DNA of 31,779 nt. Origin: a virus. Within the stretch, counting starts at the first letter, position 1. Each line of letters begins with the position of its first letter. This document shows positions 5,589 through 11,102 of the stretch, piece by piece. The stretch covers positions 1 to 31,779 of IMG/VR virus record IMGVR_UViG_3300006654_000153, one strand, 5' to 3'. The notes beneath the pieces were generated by a model. The model saw only the letters and a list, made by a program, of their open reading frames with translations. It was not told where the DNA came from and ran no database searches. Position numbers and translations under genes: made by a program.

Positions 5589-5785
5589 CCCACCTAGAAA
5601 TAATGAAGAAGATCATGAAGACCCAGAAGCTATCTAAATCAGAGACAGCCCGCAGAATGGGGGTCTCTAGGACACAGATATATGCTTATCTGGACGAGGA
5701 TAGCGGTGTAGAGCCTAGGTATGGGGCTATAGAGAGTCTAGTGGAGCAGAGTGGATTCGAGCTAAGGATTCTACTCACTTGCTAG
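5585..5785 (+). CDS. Small helix-turn-helix DNA-binding protein (66 aa)
   Basis: A Cro/XRE-like helix-turn-helix is evident at residues 16-37: LSKSETARRMGVSRTQIYAY, where the Ala-x3-Gly-Val-Ser turn and the TQIYAYL recognition helix fit the fold. At 66 residues the protein is little more than a DNA-binding domain and would act as a dimer. It closes the operon that begins behind the dyad at 3622-3636, so autoregulation at that site is plausible but not shown. It overlaps the previous gene by ATGA. The 52 bases after it contain no clear terminator. Confidence 0.8.
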   Translation: MTHLEIMKKIMKTQKLSKSETARRMGVSRTQIYAYLDEDSGVEPRYGAIESLVEQSGFELRILLTC

Positions 5786-5837
5786 AAAAAGTGTATCTTG
5801 GGCTTCGATAACGCTAATACTAACCAAAAAGCATTTC

Positions 5838-6959
5838 ATGGCAACACATAGTAGAGTGAGACTCAACGAAGAGGAGTATCGTCTTATACAGGAGTATAGG
5901 ATGAACAAATCCCAGAAGAGGCGGGGGGATAGTAACTTCGATGTTAGGCTATCGCCTATAGAACTGGAGCATGTAAAGATGTTTCGAGAAAAGCACTCGG
6001 CCCTGGTTAAGGAATGCGAGGAGAAAGGTATAGAGGTAGAGGACGTAAAACACTACTGGTATAAGTCCGAAGGGTTCTCTTTGTTTGTTAAAGGTAACCA
6101 AGGAGTAACTTACAAAGAGGTAAGGCAGGAGATCGTTGATTCGATGTGTGAACATGCTTATGAGTACAAGAAGATTGATTATAAGCCTTGTGCTGATCCT
6201 CACGCTTTGGTTATAGACCCTGCTGATATCCATATAGGGAAGATCTGTAGCTCTTTTCAGATAGGTAAGGAGTACAACTCTCAGATCGCTATTAAGCGCG
6301 TTAAAGAGGGTGTTAGAGGCTTATTAGCTGAAGCATCACACAAACAGATAGATAAGATCATATTTATCACTGGGAACGACATTCTGCATGTAGACAACAA
6401 CAAGAGTACTACTACTAACGGCACTCATCAGCATATGGACTCTATGTGGTTCGATGCTTTTATGATGGCCAAGAGATTGCTTGTAGAGGTATTGGAGGAG
6501 TGCATGAGTGTAGCTCCGGTAGAGGTAGTGTACAATCCATCTAACCATGACTATGTGTCAGGCTTTATGTTATTGGATAGTATCTCTTCCTGGTTCCACA
6601 AGTGCGAGGATGTGATCTTCCATAATGATATGGCTCATCGTAAGTATGTGCAGTATGGTAAGAACCTTATCGGGACTACTCATGGTGATGGAGCTAAAGA
6701 GATTGATCTTCCTAGGCTTATGGCTGAGGAGGCTTCTGAGTTCTGGCATGAATGCCTTCATAGGTACATCTATACTCACCACGTACACCACAAGCATATG
6801 AAGGGCCATGGTAGTGTGCACATAGAGTCTATGTCTAGTCCTAGTGAAGCTGATTCATGGCATCATATAAAGGGATACGAGCACGCTCCTAGACAGATAG
6901 AAGCATTCCTTCATCATCCGAAAAAGGGACGTACAGCGACCTTTACTCACACTTTTTAA
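5838..6959 (+). CDS. Calcineurin-like metallophosphatase (373 aa)
   Basis: All five metallophosphatase signatures appear in order: D130-x-H132 (DPADIHIGK), G179-N-D181 (ITGNDILH), N236-H-D238 (NPSNHDY), H282-x-D284 (THGDGAK) and H315-x-H317 (YTHHVHHKH). The second and third are the usual GD and GNHD motifs with small changes. The family includes DNA nucleases of the SbcD/Mre11 type as well as phosphoesterases; the substrate cannot be read from sequence. The N-terminal 115 residues are an extra, charged helical region. The protein is soluble. It sits 52 bases after the operon and could be its seventh member. A role in DNA processing or recombination is inferred. Confidence 0.85.
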   Translation: MATHSRVRLNEEEYRLIQEYRMNKSQKRRGDSNFDVRLSPIELEHVKMFREKHSALVKECEEKGIEVEDVKHYWYKSEGFSLFVKGNQGVTYKEVRQEIVDSMCEHAYEYKKIDYKPCADPHALVIDPADIHIGKICSSFQIGKEYNSQIAIKRVKEGVRGLLAEASHKQIDKIIFITGNDILHVDNNKSTTTNGTHQHMDSMWFDAFMMAKRLLVEVLEECMSVAPVEVVYNPSNHDYVSGFMLLDSISSWFHKCEDVIFHNDMAHRKYVQYGKNLIGTTHGDGAKEIDLPRLMAEEASEFWHECLHRYIYTHHVHHKHMKGHGSVHIESMSSPSEADSWHHIKGYEHAPRQIEAFLHHPKKGRTATFTHTF

Positions 6960-6983
6960 TAGCGTATAATTTCGCTACCTTTG
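6954..6983 (+). promoter_or_regulatory. Bacteroidota-type promoter for the 46-aa gene
   Basis: TACCTTTG (6976-6983) matches the -7 box TAnnTTTG exactly. At the expected distance (18 bases) is TTTT (6954-6957), one base from TTTG. The expected transcript start coincides with the first ATG at 6989, so the message may be leaderless or start at the second ATG (6998). Confidence 0.6.
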
Positions 6984-6988
6984 AGAGC

Positions 6989-7129
6989 ATGTATGTAATG
7001 TATGTGTTCTACAGGTGGCTCCCTTATGATCAAGAAAGAGACGAGGGAAGCCTATTTGATGTCTTGCTTATGCAAGAGGATATGATGTACGACTACGATG
7101 TAGCTGTACTGGAGTACTGGTTAAACTGA
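6989..7129 (+). CDS. Small acidic protein (46 aa) behind its own promoter
   Basis: Reads MYVMYVFYRWLPYDQERDEG then SLFDVLLMQEDMMYDYDVAV and ends LEYWLN. It is acidic, rich in Tyr and Met, and has no signal or clear membrane span. Evidence for a real gene is the promoter box six bases upstream of the start and the open frame that fills the gap after 6959. It overlaps the 3' end of the opposing gene (7093-7305) by 37 bases. An alternative start at 6998 gives 43 residues. Function unknown. Confidence 0.5.
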   Translation: MYVMYVFYRWLPYDQERDEGSLFDVLLMQEDMMYDYDVAVLEYWLN

Positions 7130-7305
7130 TCCTCTTCAAAATCGAGAGTCTCGACAGAGATGTCCGTAATCTGGTCCAGGGTCACTCTAAACAGCCTATC
7201 TAAGGTTCTGTCACGCGATATAAGCGCATATCCATCCCTTTGCTTGATAACAGCTACGTAGGCGTCTACTCTGTTGTATGTGGTTCTAAGTACAGTTGTC
7301 TTCAT
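7093..7305 (-). CDS. Small hypothetical protein (70 aa)
   Basis: A 70-residue protein with a beta-rich first half: MKTTVLRTTYNRVDAYVAVI, KQRDGYALISRDRTLDRLFR, then an acidic C-terminus (LDFEEDQFNQYSSTATS). It follows the 76-aa gene by two bases, so it is the last gene of a minus-strand operon that is tightly packed from 8882 down. Its 3' end meets the opposing 46-aa gene tail to tail. The function is unknown. Confidence 0.7.
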   Translation of the reverse strand: MKTTVLRTTYNRVDAYVAVIKQRDGYALISRDRTLDRLFRVTLDQITDISVETLDFEEDQFNQYSSTATS

Positions 7306-7307
7306 GT

Positions 7308-7538
7308 CTAAAACATTTTGTTGTTTCCGTAAATGATCTTCTCTATGCAGTTAACCGGTAAGCACCTCCATTTGTGTACAGATGCTGTGTATACTGTAAG
7401 GATCCTCTCCGCCTCTAGCTTTTCAAACTCGATCACGTTGTGAGCCTCCAGTAGTATGTCCGGATCTATAGCGAACCCCCTAGACTTGTCTGTAGTCTTG
7501 GATAGGTACCAGCTAAGCATGGCGCTTTCTATTTTCAT
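7308..7538 (-). CDS. Small hypothetical protein (76 aa)
   Basis: A 76-residue protein starting MKIESAMLSWYLSKTTDKSR. The middle contains a likely helix (EAHNVIEFEKLEAERIL) and the end is basic and hydrophobic (VNCIEKIIYGNNKMF). It overlaps the stop of the preceding 51-aa gene by four bases (ATGA). No motif or family is recognised. The position in a coupled operon with other tiny genes suggests an accessory role. Confidence 0.7.
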   Translation of the reverse strand: MKIESAMLSWYLSKTTDKSRGFAIDPDILLEAHNVIEFEKLEAERILTVYTASVHKWRCLPVNCIEKIIYGNNKMF

Positions 7539-7690
7539 GTCCCTTTGAATATTAGGATCGTGTAGATGATGCTCATATCTTCTACAGTGGTGTTCATACC
7601 CCTAAATGGCATCCATCCTTCTTCAGAAGCCTTGTTTAGCTTCTCTAGCAGCTTTTTCTTACTGACCTCTTCTATTATATCAAACTTCAT
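7535..7690 (-). CDS. Small hypothetical protein (51 aa)
   Basis: A 51-codon frame encoding MKFDIIEEVSKKKLLEKLNK then ASEEGWMPFRGMNTTVEDMS and IIYTILIFKGT. It has an amphipathic N-terminal helix, a short Gly-Trp-Met-Pro turn, and a hydrophobic C-terminal strand, a layout typical of tiny alpha/beta phage proteins with 'L..L..aseeGW.p.g' in the middle. It overlaps the previous gene by 11 bases and the next by four, which makes it the natural filler of the operon. Confidence 0.65.
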   Translation of the reverse strand: MKFDIIEEVSKKKLLEKLNKASEEGWMPFRGMNTTVEDMSIIYTILIFKGT

Positions 7691-7871
7691 CTTCACCTTT
7701 CAATAGTTTCATTATTTCGTCTAAACTGTACGAGTCTTTGCCTTCTAGGAGCTCAGCAGCCACTACCAGAGCAGCCTTAAGCATCTTGATTCGCATCTCT
7801 GCCCGTTCTAGGTTCGCTTCCGCTACAATCAGCCTATCGGCCAGGTTGCGTGTTCCATGATCTTCTATCAT
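7680..7871 (-). CDS. Small coiled-coil protein (63 aa)
   Basis: The start is set at MIEDHGTRNLADRLIVAEAN (7871), where ATG overlaps the TGA of the upstream gene, and not at an upstream ATG (7925) that would lie deep in that gene. Nearly the whole protein is one amphipathic helix (NLADRLIVAEANLERAEMRI, KMLKAALVVAAELLEG), so it should form a coiled coil. The C-terminus is acidic. A structural or regulatory role is possible; none is assigned. Confidence 0.7.
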   Translation of the reverse strand: MIEDHGTRNLADRLIVAEANLERAEMRIKMLKAALVVAAELLEGKDSYSLDEIMKLLKGEDEV

Positions 7872-8425
7872 AGCTTCTGTATTTTGATTCCTTCCTGTAC
7901 GCCGAGTACCGGCCAGTCGAACCATGTTAAAAAGTCAATACGGTGTGTGTACCGTAAGTTCATGCAGTCATGGACTATCCATACTCCACTATACCACTCC
8001 ATGGGGCAAGATACGTTAATCGTGTCTCCATAGTGGTAGTCACCTCCTTTAAACCACAACATGTCCTGTGAGAGAGCACACCACCGAAGATCTTTAGTCT
8101 TCAGCAGTGTTGTGTCTATCCATGCTCCGTCAGCTGTGTTGTAAGGAGTGGCGTCGCACTGTGCGGTCACCGGTTGATATTTTGTTCCCCGTAGGGATGG
8201 ATTCTTCTCGAAAGGCGGTAGGCTTTCTACCGATTTGGGGGTCAATAGGGGGGCTTCAGTTAGATACGACGGGGGGTTAGGCTCGTGCACTAGTGTAGTG
8301 TCTACTACTGGAAATACCTGTGTGTATGTTATCCTTAGCAGTTGTGTATATGTTATCCCTATCAGTATAAATGCTAATGATCCCATCAATACCGCCTTTC
8401 CTATTCTCTGTTCTCTATTCTTCAT
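7868..8425 (-). CDS. Membrane-anchored 3D/double-psi beta-barrel protein (185 aa)
   Basis: Residues 1-9 are charged and 11-29 form a single membrane span (AVLMGSLAFILIGITYTQ), followed by a Pro-rich linker (about 45-85) and a folded C-terminal domain. That domain reads TPYNTADG, then DTTLLKTKDLRWCALSQDML, YGDTINVSC, GVWIVHDCMNLRYTHRIDFL. The pattern 'CALS...YGD.I.V...G.wvv.D.MN.Ry..rID' is that of 3D-domain/RlpA-like double-psi barrels, with D153 and D164 at the usual acidic positions. Such domains occur in peptidoglycan-acting proteins, so an envelope-facing lytic or accessory role is inferred. The ITYTQ segment is duplicated in frame at residues 24-28 and 32-36. Confidence 0.7.
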   Translation of the reverse strand: MKNREQRIGKAVLMGSLAFILIGITYTQLLRITYTQVFPVVDTTLVHEPNPPSYLTEAPLLTPKSVESLPPFEKNPSLRGTKYQPVTAQCDATPYNTADGAWIDTTLLKTKDLRWCALSQDMLWFKGGDYHYGDTINVSCPMEWYSGVWIVHDCMNLRYTHRIDFLTWFDWPVLGVQEGIKIQKL

Positions 8426-8882
8426 CTTCCTTGACTGTTTCTATCTGTTTCATTGATTCTGTGAACTTCTTCTCTGTTAGTTCGGCTAGTCCTGGCTGGT
8501 TCATGTACTGCTTAACGCTTACGGGCACTCCTGAGCACCTTAGGACCATTATAGCTTCATACATGTCGATGATCTCGAATATATGCTTCTCTCCGTTTGG
8601 CTTAAGTAGTACCCATGTCTTGCCTGATGCTCTCGATAGGTTGAAGTCTGCCAAGGTGTAGATGCGTGTGGTTACGTCATCACTACTACCTTCATCTACT
8701 GTTTCTTCGAAGCCCAGGTATTCGGGGATGAATATGTCTCCCTTCAAATGTTCTCCTTGCATCACTGACTCCTTTATCAGGGCCAGGACTTCTTCTCTAA
8801 GTTCTTTTCCCCAGCGGGTCAGCTCTTTTATCTGATCTTCTTGTTCTCTAATCTTAATCTTCTTCTTTCCAAAATATAGCAT
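8415..8882 (-). CDS. Hypothetical coiled-coil protein (155 aa)
   Basis: Residues 6-40 form a strongly charged coiled coil (KKKIKIREQEDQIKELTRWG, then KELREEVLALIKES). A second, more globular part follows (RIYTLADFNLSRASGKTWVL, LKPNGEKHIFEIIDMYEAI), and the protein ends with an acidic helix (ESMKQIETVKEDEE). It may be a small oligomeric factor. Its last 11 bases overlap the start of the 3D-domain gene, so the two are coupled. The start is preceded by AAACACAACAGA, another A/C-rich leader. The function is unknown. Confidence 0.75.
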   Translation of the reverse strand: MLYFGKKKIKIREQEDQIKELTRWGKELREEVLALIKESVMQGEHLKGDIFIPEYLGFEETVDEGSSDDVTTRIYTLADFNLSRASGKTWVLLKPNGEKHIFEIIDMYEAIMVLRCSGVPVSVKQYMNQPGLAELTEKKFTESMKQIETVKEDEE

Positions 8883-8962
8883 TCTGTTGTGTTTTAGTTG
8901 TGTTTAAATCAGGGCGGTAAAATACTGAAAGAACATACCTCCCTACTAGTTTAATACTTACT

Positions 8963-9748
8963 TCATGCAATAGTCATAGATATATAGTCAGTTCCGCGTT
9001 GGTAGATGTTTCTTTCACATGAATTATAGAAGCGGTAACCTGAATAGTTAAACTTCTGCATGTTATTGAAAACTTTACGATCTACGTTGGGGCGAATAAG
9101 TCTAAGGTGCGTCTCGGCTTCAATTAAGCCCATCTGAAGCATTAACTGCTTAACATTGGCACCTGAGGTCGTTCCTCTACCTAGAAGCCTCCCAAACCCG
9201 TTACATGACATTACCGTTTTTCCCAGAGACCCATTTAGATTGTTAGGGACATAGCTCAGCTTGCGGACATTCTTGTCCTTGCTGTGTATAGCTCTTCCCT
9301 TCTCACCTGAATGATCTCTATGTGATCTCAACTGCATCATGAAACGCTGACGCTCTAGGTTAGCTTCAAGAAGCTTGGACCCTAGTAGTGCAATCAGTTG
9401 TTTGATAGTAACCTGACGTGTTGTGGTAAATGTGCATGTATTTGCGAATCTATGAAGAGGCAAATTCTGCTGCTTGTAAATGTCTTGTAGTCGTATGAAG
9501 ATGATGTCGTTTCCGTCTCTCTTAGCCCAGCCCAGGTCCAGGAGTTTGCTTATCTGTGTACGGATGTTCTTTTCAGACAGCCCTGTCTCGCGCGATAGGT
9601 GTGCACGGTTGCCGTTGTTTAGTCTGGAGGAAGTGTATTGGTATTTGAACTTAAGGTAGTATGCGTAGGTTCTTAAGAGGTCTTTGCGGACCAACTTACG
9701 CAGTAGTAATTCATGCGTCTTGATGATATGGGAGCAAGCAGAGCTCAT
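8963..9748 (-). CDS. DNA-binding-like protein with winged-helix segments (261 aa)
   Basis: Two regions look like winged helix-turn-helix domains. Residues 36-86 hold AHLSRETGLSEKNIRTQISK, then LLDLGWAKRDGNDIIFI, a textbook helix-turn-helix plus wing. Residues 178-218 hold MSCNGFGRLLGRGTTSGANV then KQLMLQMGLIEAE, a likely second copy. The protein is strongly basic throughout, which suits nucleic-acid binding. It could be a replication initiator or a transcription factor; the sequence does not distinguish them. An 80-base gap follows before the next gene and its own leader is highly structured (9758-9818), so it may be separately controlled. Confidence 0.7.
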   Translation of the reverse strand: MSSACSHIIKTHELLLRKLVRKDLLRTYAYYLKFKYQYTSSRLNNGNRAHLSRETGLSEKNIRTQISKLLDLGWAKRDGNDIIFIRLQDIYKQQNLPLHRFANTCTFTTTRQVTIKQLIALLGSKLLEANLERQRFMMQLRSHRDHSGEKGRAIHSKDKNVRKLSYVPNNLNGSLGKTVMSCNGFGRLLGRGTTSGANVKQLMLQMGLIEAETHLRLIRPNVDRKVFNNMQKFNYSGYRFYNSCERNIYQRGTDYISMTIA

Positions 9749-9757
9749 TGTGTGTGT

Positions 9758-9818
9758 TTAGCAGCAAGTGCCCCTCGGGTGTCTGGGAGACTCCCTCAGG
9801 GCGATGATACTCTGCTAA
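9758..9818 (-). promoter_or_regulatory. Nested stem structure in the leader of the winged-helix gene
   Basis: TTAGCAG (9758-9764) and CTGCTAA (9812-9818) pair perfectly. Inside, GCCCCT (9770-9775) can pair with AGGGC (9798-9802), and inside that GGGAG-A-CTCCC (9785-9795) is a perfect hairpin. The 61-base element begins nine bases from the ATG at 9748, so it would lie in the 5' leader of the minus-strand message. Confidence 0.6.
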
Positions 9819-9822
9819 TAAC

Positions 9823-9845
9823 ACGAATCTACTAATTAAATTCGT
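9823..9845 (-). terminator. Weak hairpin after the second DPVN paralogue
   Basis: ACGAAT (9823-9828) pairs with ATTCGT (9840-9845) around 11 A/T-rich bases, starting ten bases after the stop of the gene ending at 9856. There is no T-run, so it may end transcripts weakly, protect a 3' end, or be a binding site. Confidence 0.3.
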
Positions 9846-9855
9846 AACTGGCAAA

Positions 9856-10116
9856 TTATACTGCAGTAGAGGCCAAAGCGATGACAGCTGTATAGGCTGC
9901 ATCACGAGCTGTATCGTCAGCAAACTTCCAAGTAACAGACTTAGGGTTGTTGCCGTGATCAAGCATAGAGAATACTAGGTAAGAAAATTCCTTAACACCA
10001 GTCGCCTGATCGTTAGAGATTTTCGTCATAGTAGCAATAGCTTCTACGTTTACCGGATCAGCGTCTCCGTTGATAGTGGTAGTGGTGTGAATTAATGGTT
10101 TTACAAGTGCACTCAT
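9856..10116 (-). CDS. Small tandem paralogue B, 'DPVN' protein (86 aa)
   Basis: An 86-residue soluble protein: MSALVKPLIHTTTTINGDAD, PVNVEAIATMTK, then a strand (EFSYLVFSMLDH) and a C-terminal part VTWKFADDTARDAAYTAVI. It aligns along its length with the neighbouring 86-aa protein: shared DPVN, the buried F-x5-F region, V/T-W-K and R-D-x2-Y-x-A-x-V. Both are small beta-rich proteins and clearly arose by duplication. Function unknown; small paired genes next to the terminase block could be virion decoration or accessory factors. Confidence 0.75.
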   Translation of the reverse strand: MSALVKPLIHTTTTINGDADPVNVEAIATMTKISNDQATGVKEFSYLVFSMLDHGNNPKSVTWKFADDTARDAAYTAVIALASTAV

Positions 10117-10138
10117 GGTTTTTGTTTTTGGTTATTGA

Positions 10139-10399
10139 TTATTTTTCTAGTTTAACTCCGTACTTAGACACAAGAGCTTCGTATTCGCAGTCTCGATTTT
10201 CTTCGTTGTTGTACTTCCAGGCAGTCTCTCTAGGAGACACACTGTTTTCATCCCTAACGAATAGGATCTGATACTTGCCTACATCGCTCTGTTTTTGATC
10301 AGGGCTCTTGTGCTTCAAGAAGGTAAAAGTCCTGCTTAGGTTGACAGGGTCCGGAGTCCCTATGGCTAGCATAGAGATCGTAAAAATGTTTTCGTTCAT
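10139..10399 (-). CDS. Small tandem paralogue A, 'DPVN' protein (86 aa)
   Basis: Starts MNENIFTISMLAIGTPDPVN and ends EYEALVSKYGVKLEK. The shared pattern with the next gene (DPVN; then a charged stretch; SPRETAWKYNNEENRDCEYEA) marks it as a paralogue, though the two have diverged strongly, with this copy more charged and containing one Cys. The start is preceded by AACACTTACGAAC, close to the leader of the left-hand cluster, and a -7-like box (TATCTTTA on the minus strand) lies 22 bases upstream. It is the first gene of the minus-strand block. No function is assigned. Confidence 0.75.
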   Translation of the reverse strand: MNENIFTISMLAIGTPDPVNLSRTFTFLKHKSPDQKQSDVGKYQILFVRDENSVSPRETAWKYNNEENRDCEYEALVSKYGVKLEK

Positions 10400-10413
10400 G
10401 TTCGTAAGTGTTT
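10400..10413 (-). promoter_or_regulatory. Distant copy of the early-gene leader
   Basis: Minus-strand AACACTTACGAAC directly before the ATG at 10399. It differs from the AACACTATACGAC core by a few bases. As a -7-like box lies further upstream, here the motif would fall in the 5' leader of the message. Confidence 0.45.
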
Positions 10414-10421
10414 TGGAGCCA

Positions 10422-10429
10422 TAAAGATA
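10422..10429 (-). promoter_or_regulatory. Candidate -7 box for the minus-strand block ending at 7093
   Basis: Read on the minus strand the sequence is TATCTTTA, one mismatch from TAnnTTTG. It lies 22 bases upstream of the start at 10399, and overlaps back to back with the divergent plus-strand promoter at 10437-10466. Confidence 0.4.
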
Positions 10430-10436
10430 GGTAAAT

Positions 10437-10466
10437 TTTGTGGTATAGAGAAAAGCAATACCTTTG
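10437..10466 (+). promoter_or_regulatory. Bacteroidota-type promoter of the late block
   Basis: TTTG (10437-10440), 18 bases, then TACCTTTG (10459-10466). This is an exact match to the TTTG-N(17-23)-TAnnTTTG form used by the primary sigma factor of Bacteroidota. The predicted transcript start is about 15 bases before the ATG at 10487. Confidence 0.75.
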
Positions 10467-10486
10467 CTTAAACTAAATCAGATAAG

Positions 10487-10996
10487 ATGAAAGCAAACGA
10501 AACGATCCAAGCACTGGAGAAATTCAGAAAAGAAGCACACCAGATCAAACTAGCCCTAACAGGCGTGATCATGGACAAGAAAGACGAACACAAGGAAGAC
10601 ATGGAGAAAGCGACCATGGTCCTAGTGAACTCACTAGGAAGGGTTATCGACGGAATCCGAAAGCAGACAGGGTTCAACAGCACAACGGTTAAGTACACAA
10701 ACGACACCTCTTTGTCTCCACCTATAGTATTTGGCATCAGCCAGTCTAAAGAGACAGCGTGTTCAATGCTTATAACGATGTCCCACAGCATTATGCAGAA
10801 CCTTAGACACATCGAAGGAACTAGCTCTGGAAACATCATCGACGAGACCAACAACAAGAAGATTGAGAGAAACAAATCGTTCGGAATGAACATGGCGAAA
10901 GCTATTGCAGCATCGGAACACATCTACGAGATGACCTCCTCTCAACATAAAAAAGTACACGACGCTAGAGTTAAAAAAGCAAAAGCAAAGGCCTAA
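10487..10996 (+). CDS. All-helical protein before terminase (169 aa), possible small terminase
   Basis: A 169-residue, lysine-rich and largely helical protein: MKANETIQALEKFRKEAHQI, a middle (MLITMSHSIMQNLRHIEG) and a basic tail (KKVHDARVKKAKAKA). It has no membrane segment. Its position, just upstream of the terminase large subunit and behind a strong promoter, is where small terminase subunits are usual, and its size and basic, helical nature would fit. No helix-turn-helix is evident, so this is inference from context. A terminator separates it from terminase. It could equally be another late regulatory or DNA-binding protein. Confidence 0.7.
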   Translation: MKANETIQALEKFRKEAHQIKLALTGVIMDKKDEHKEDMEKATMVLVNSLGRVIDGIRKQTGFNSTTVKYTNDTSLSPPIVFGISQSKETACSMLITMSHSIMQNLRHIEGTSSGNIIDETNNKKIERNKSFGMNMAKAIAASEHIYEMTSSQHKKVHDARVKKAKAKA

Positions 10997-11052
10997 TGGG
11001 TTAAAATTGCCTAACTTAGCATCAGTGAATAGATAATTCATATCGAAAGGAG

Positions 11053-11088
11053 AAGGGGCTAGCAAAGCAATGCGTTAGCTCCTTTTTT
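11053..11088 (+). terminator. Intrinsic terminator between the 169-aa gene and terminase
   Basis: AAGGGGCTAGC (11053-11063) pairs with GTTAGCTCCTT (11074-11084), eleven pairs including two G-T, around a 10-base loop, followed by TTTT. The T-run ends 14 bases before the terminase ATG, so terminase expression needs read-through or a start in this short gap. Confidence 0.8.
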
Positions 11089-11102
11089 CGTATATTACCA
11101 CC

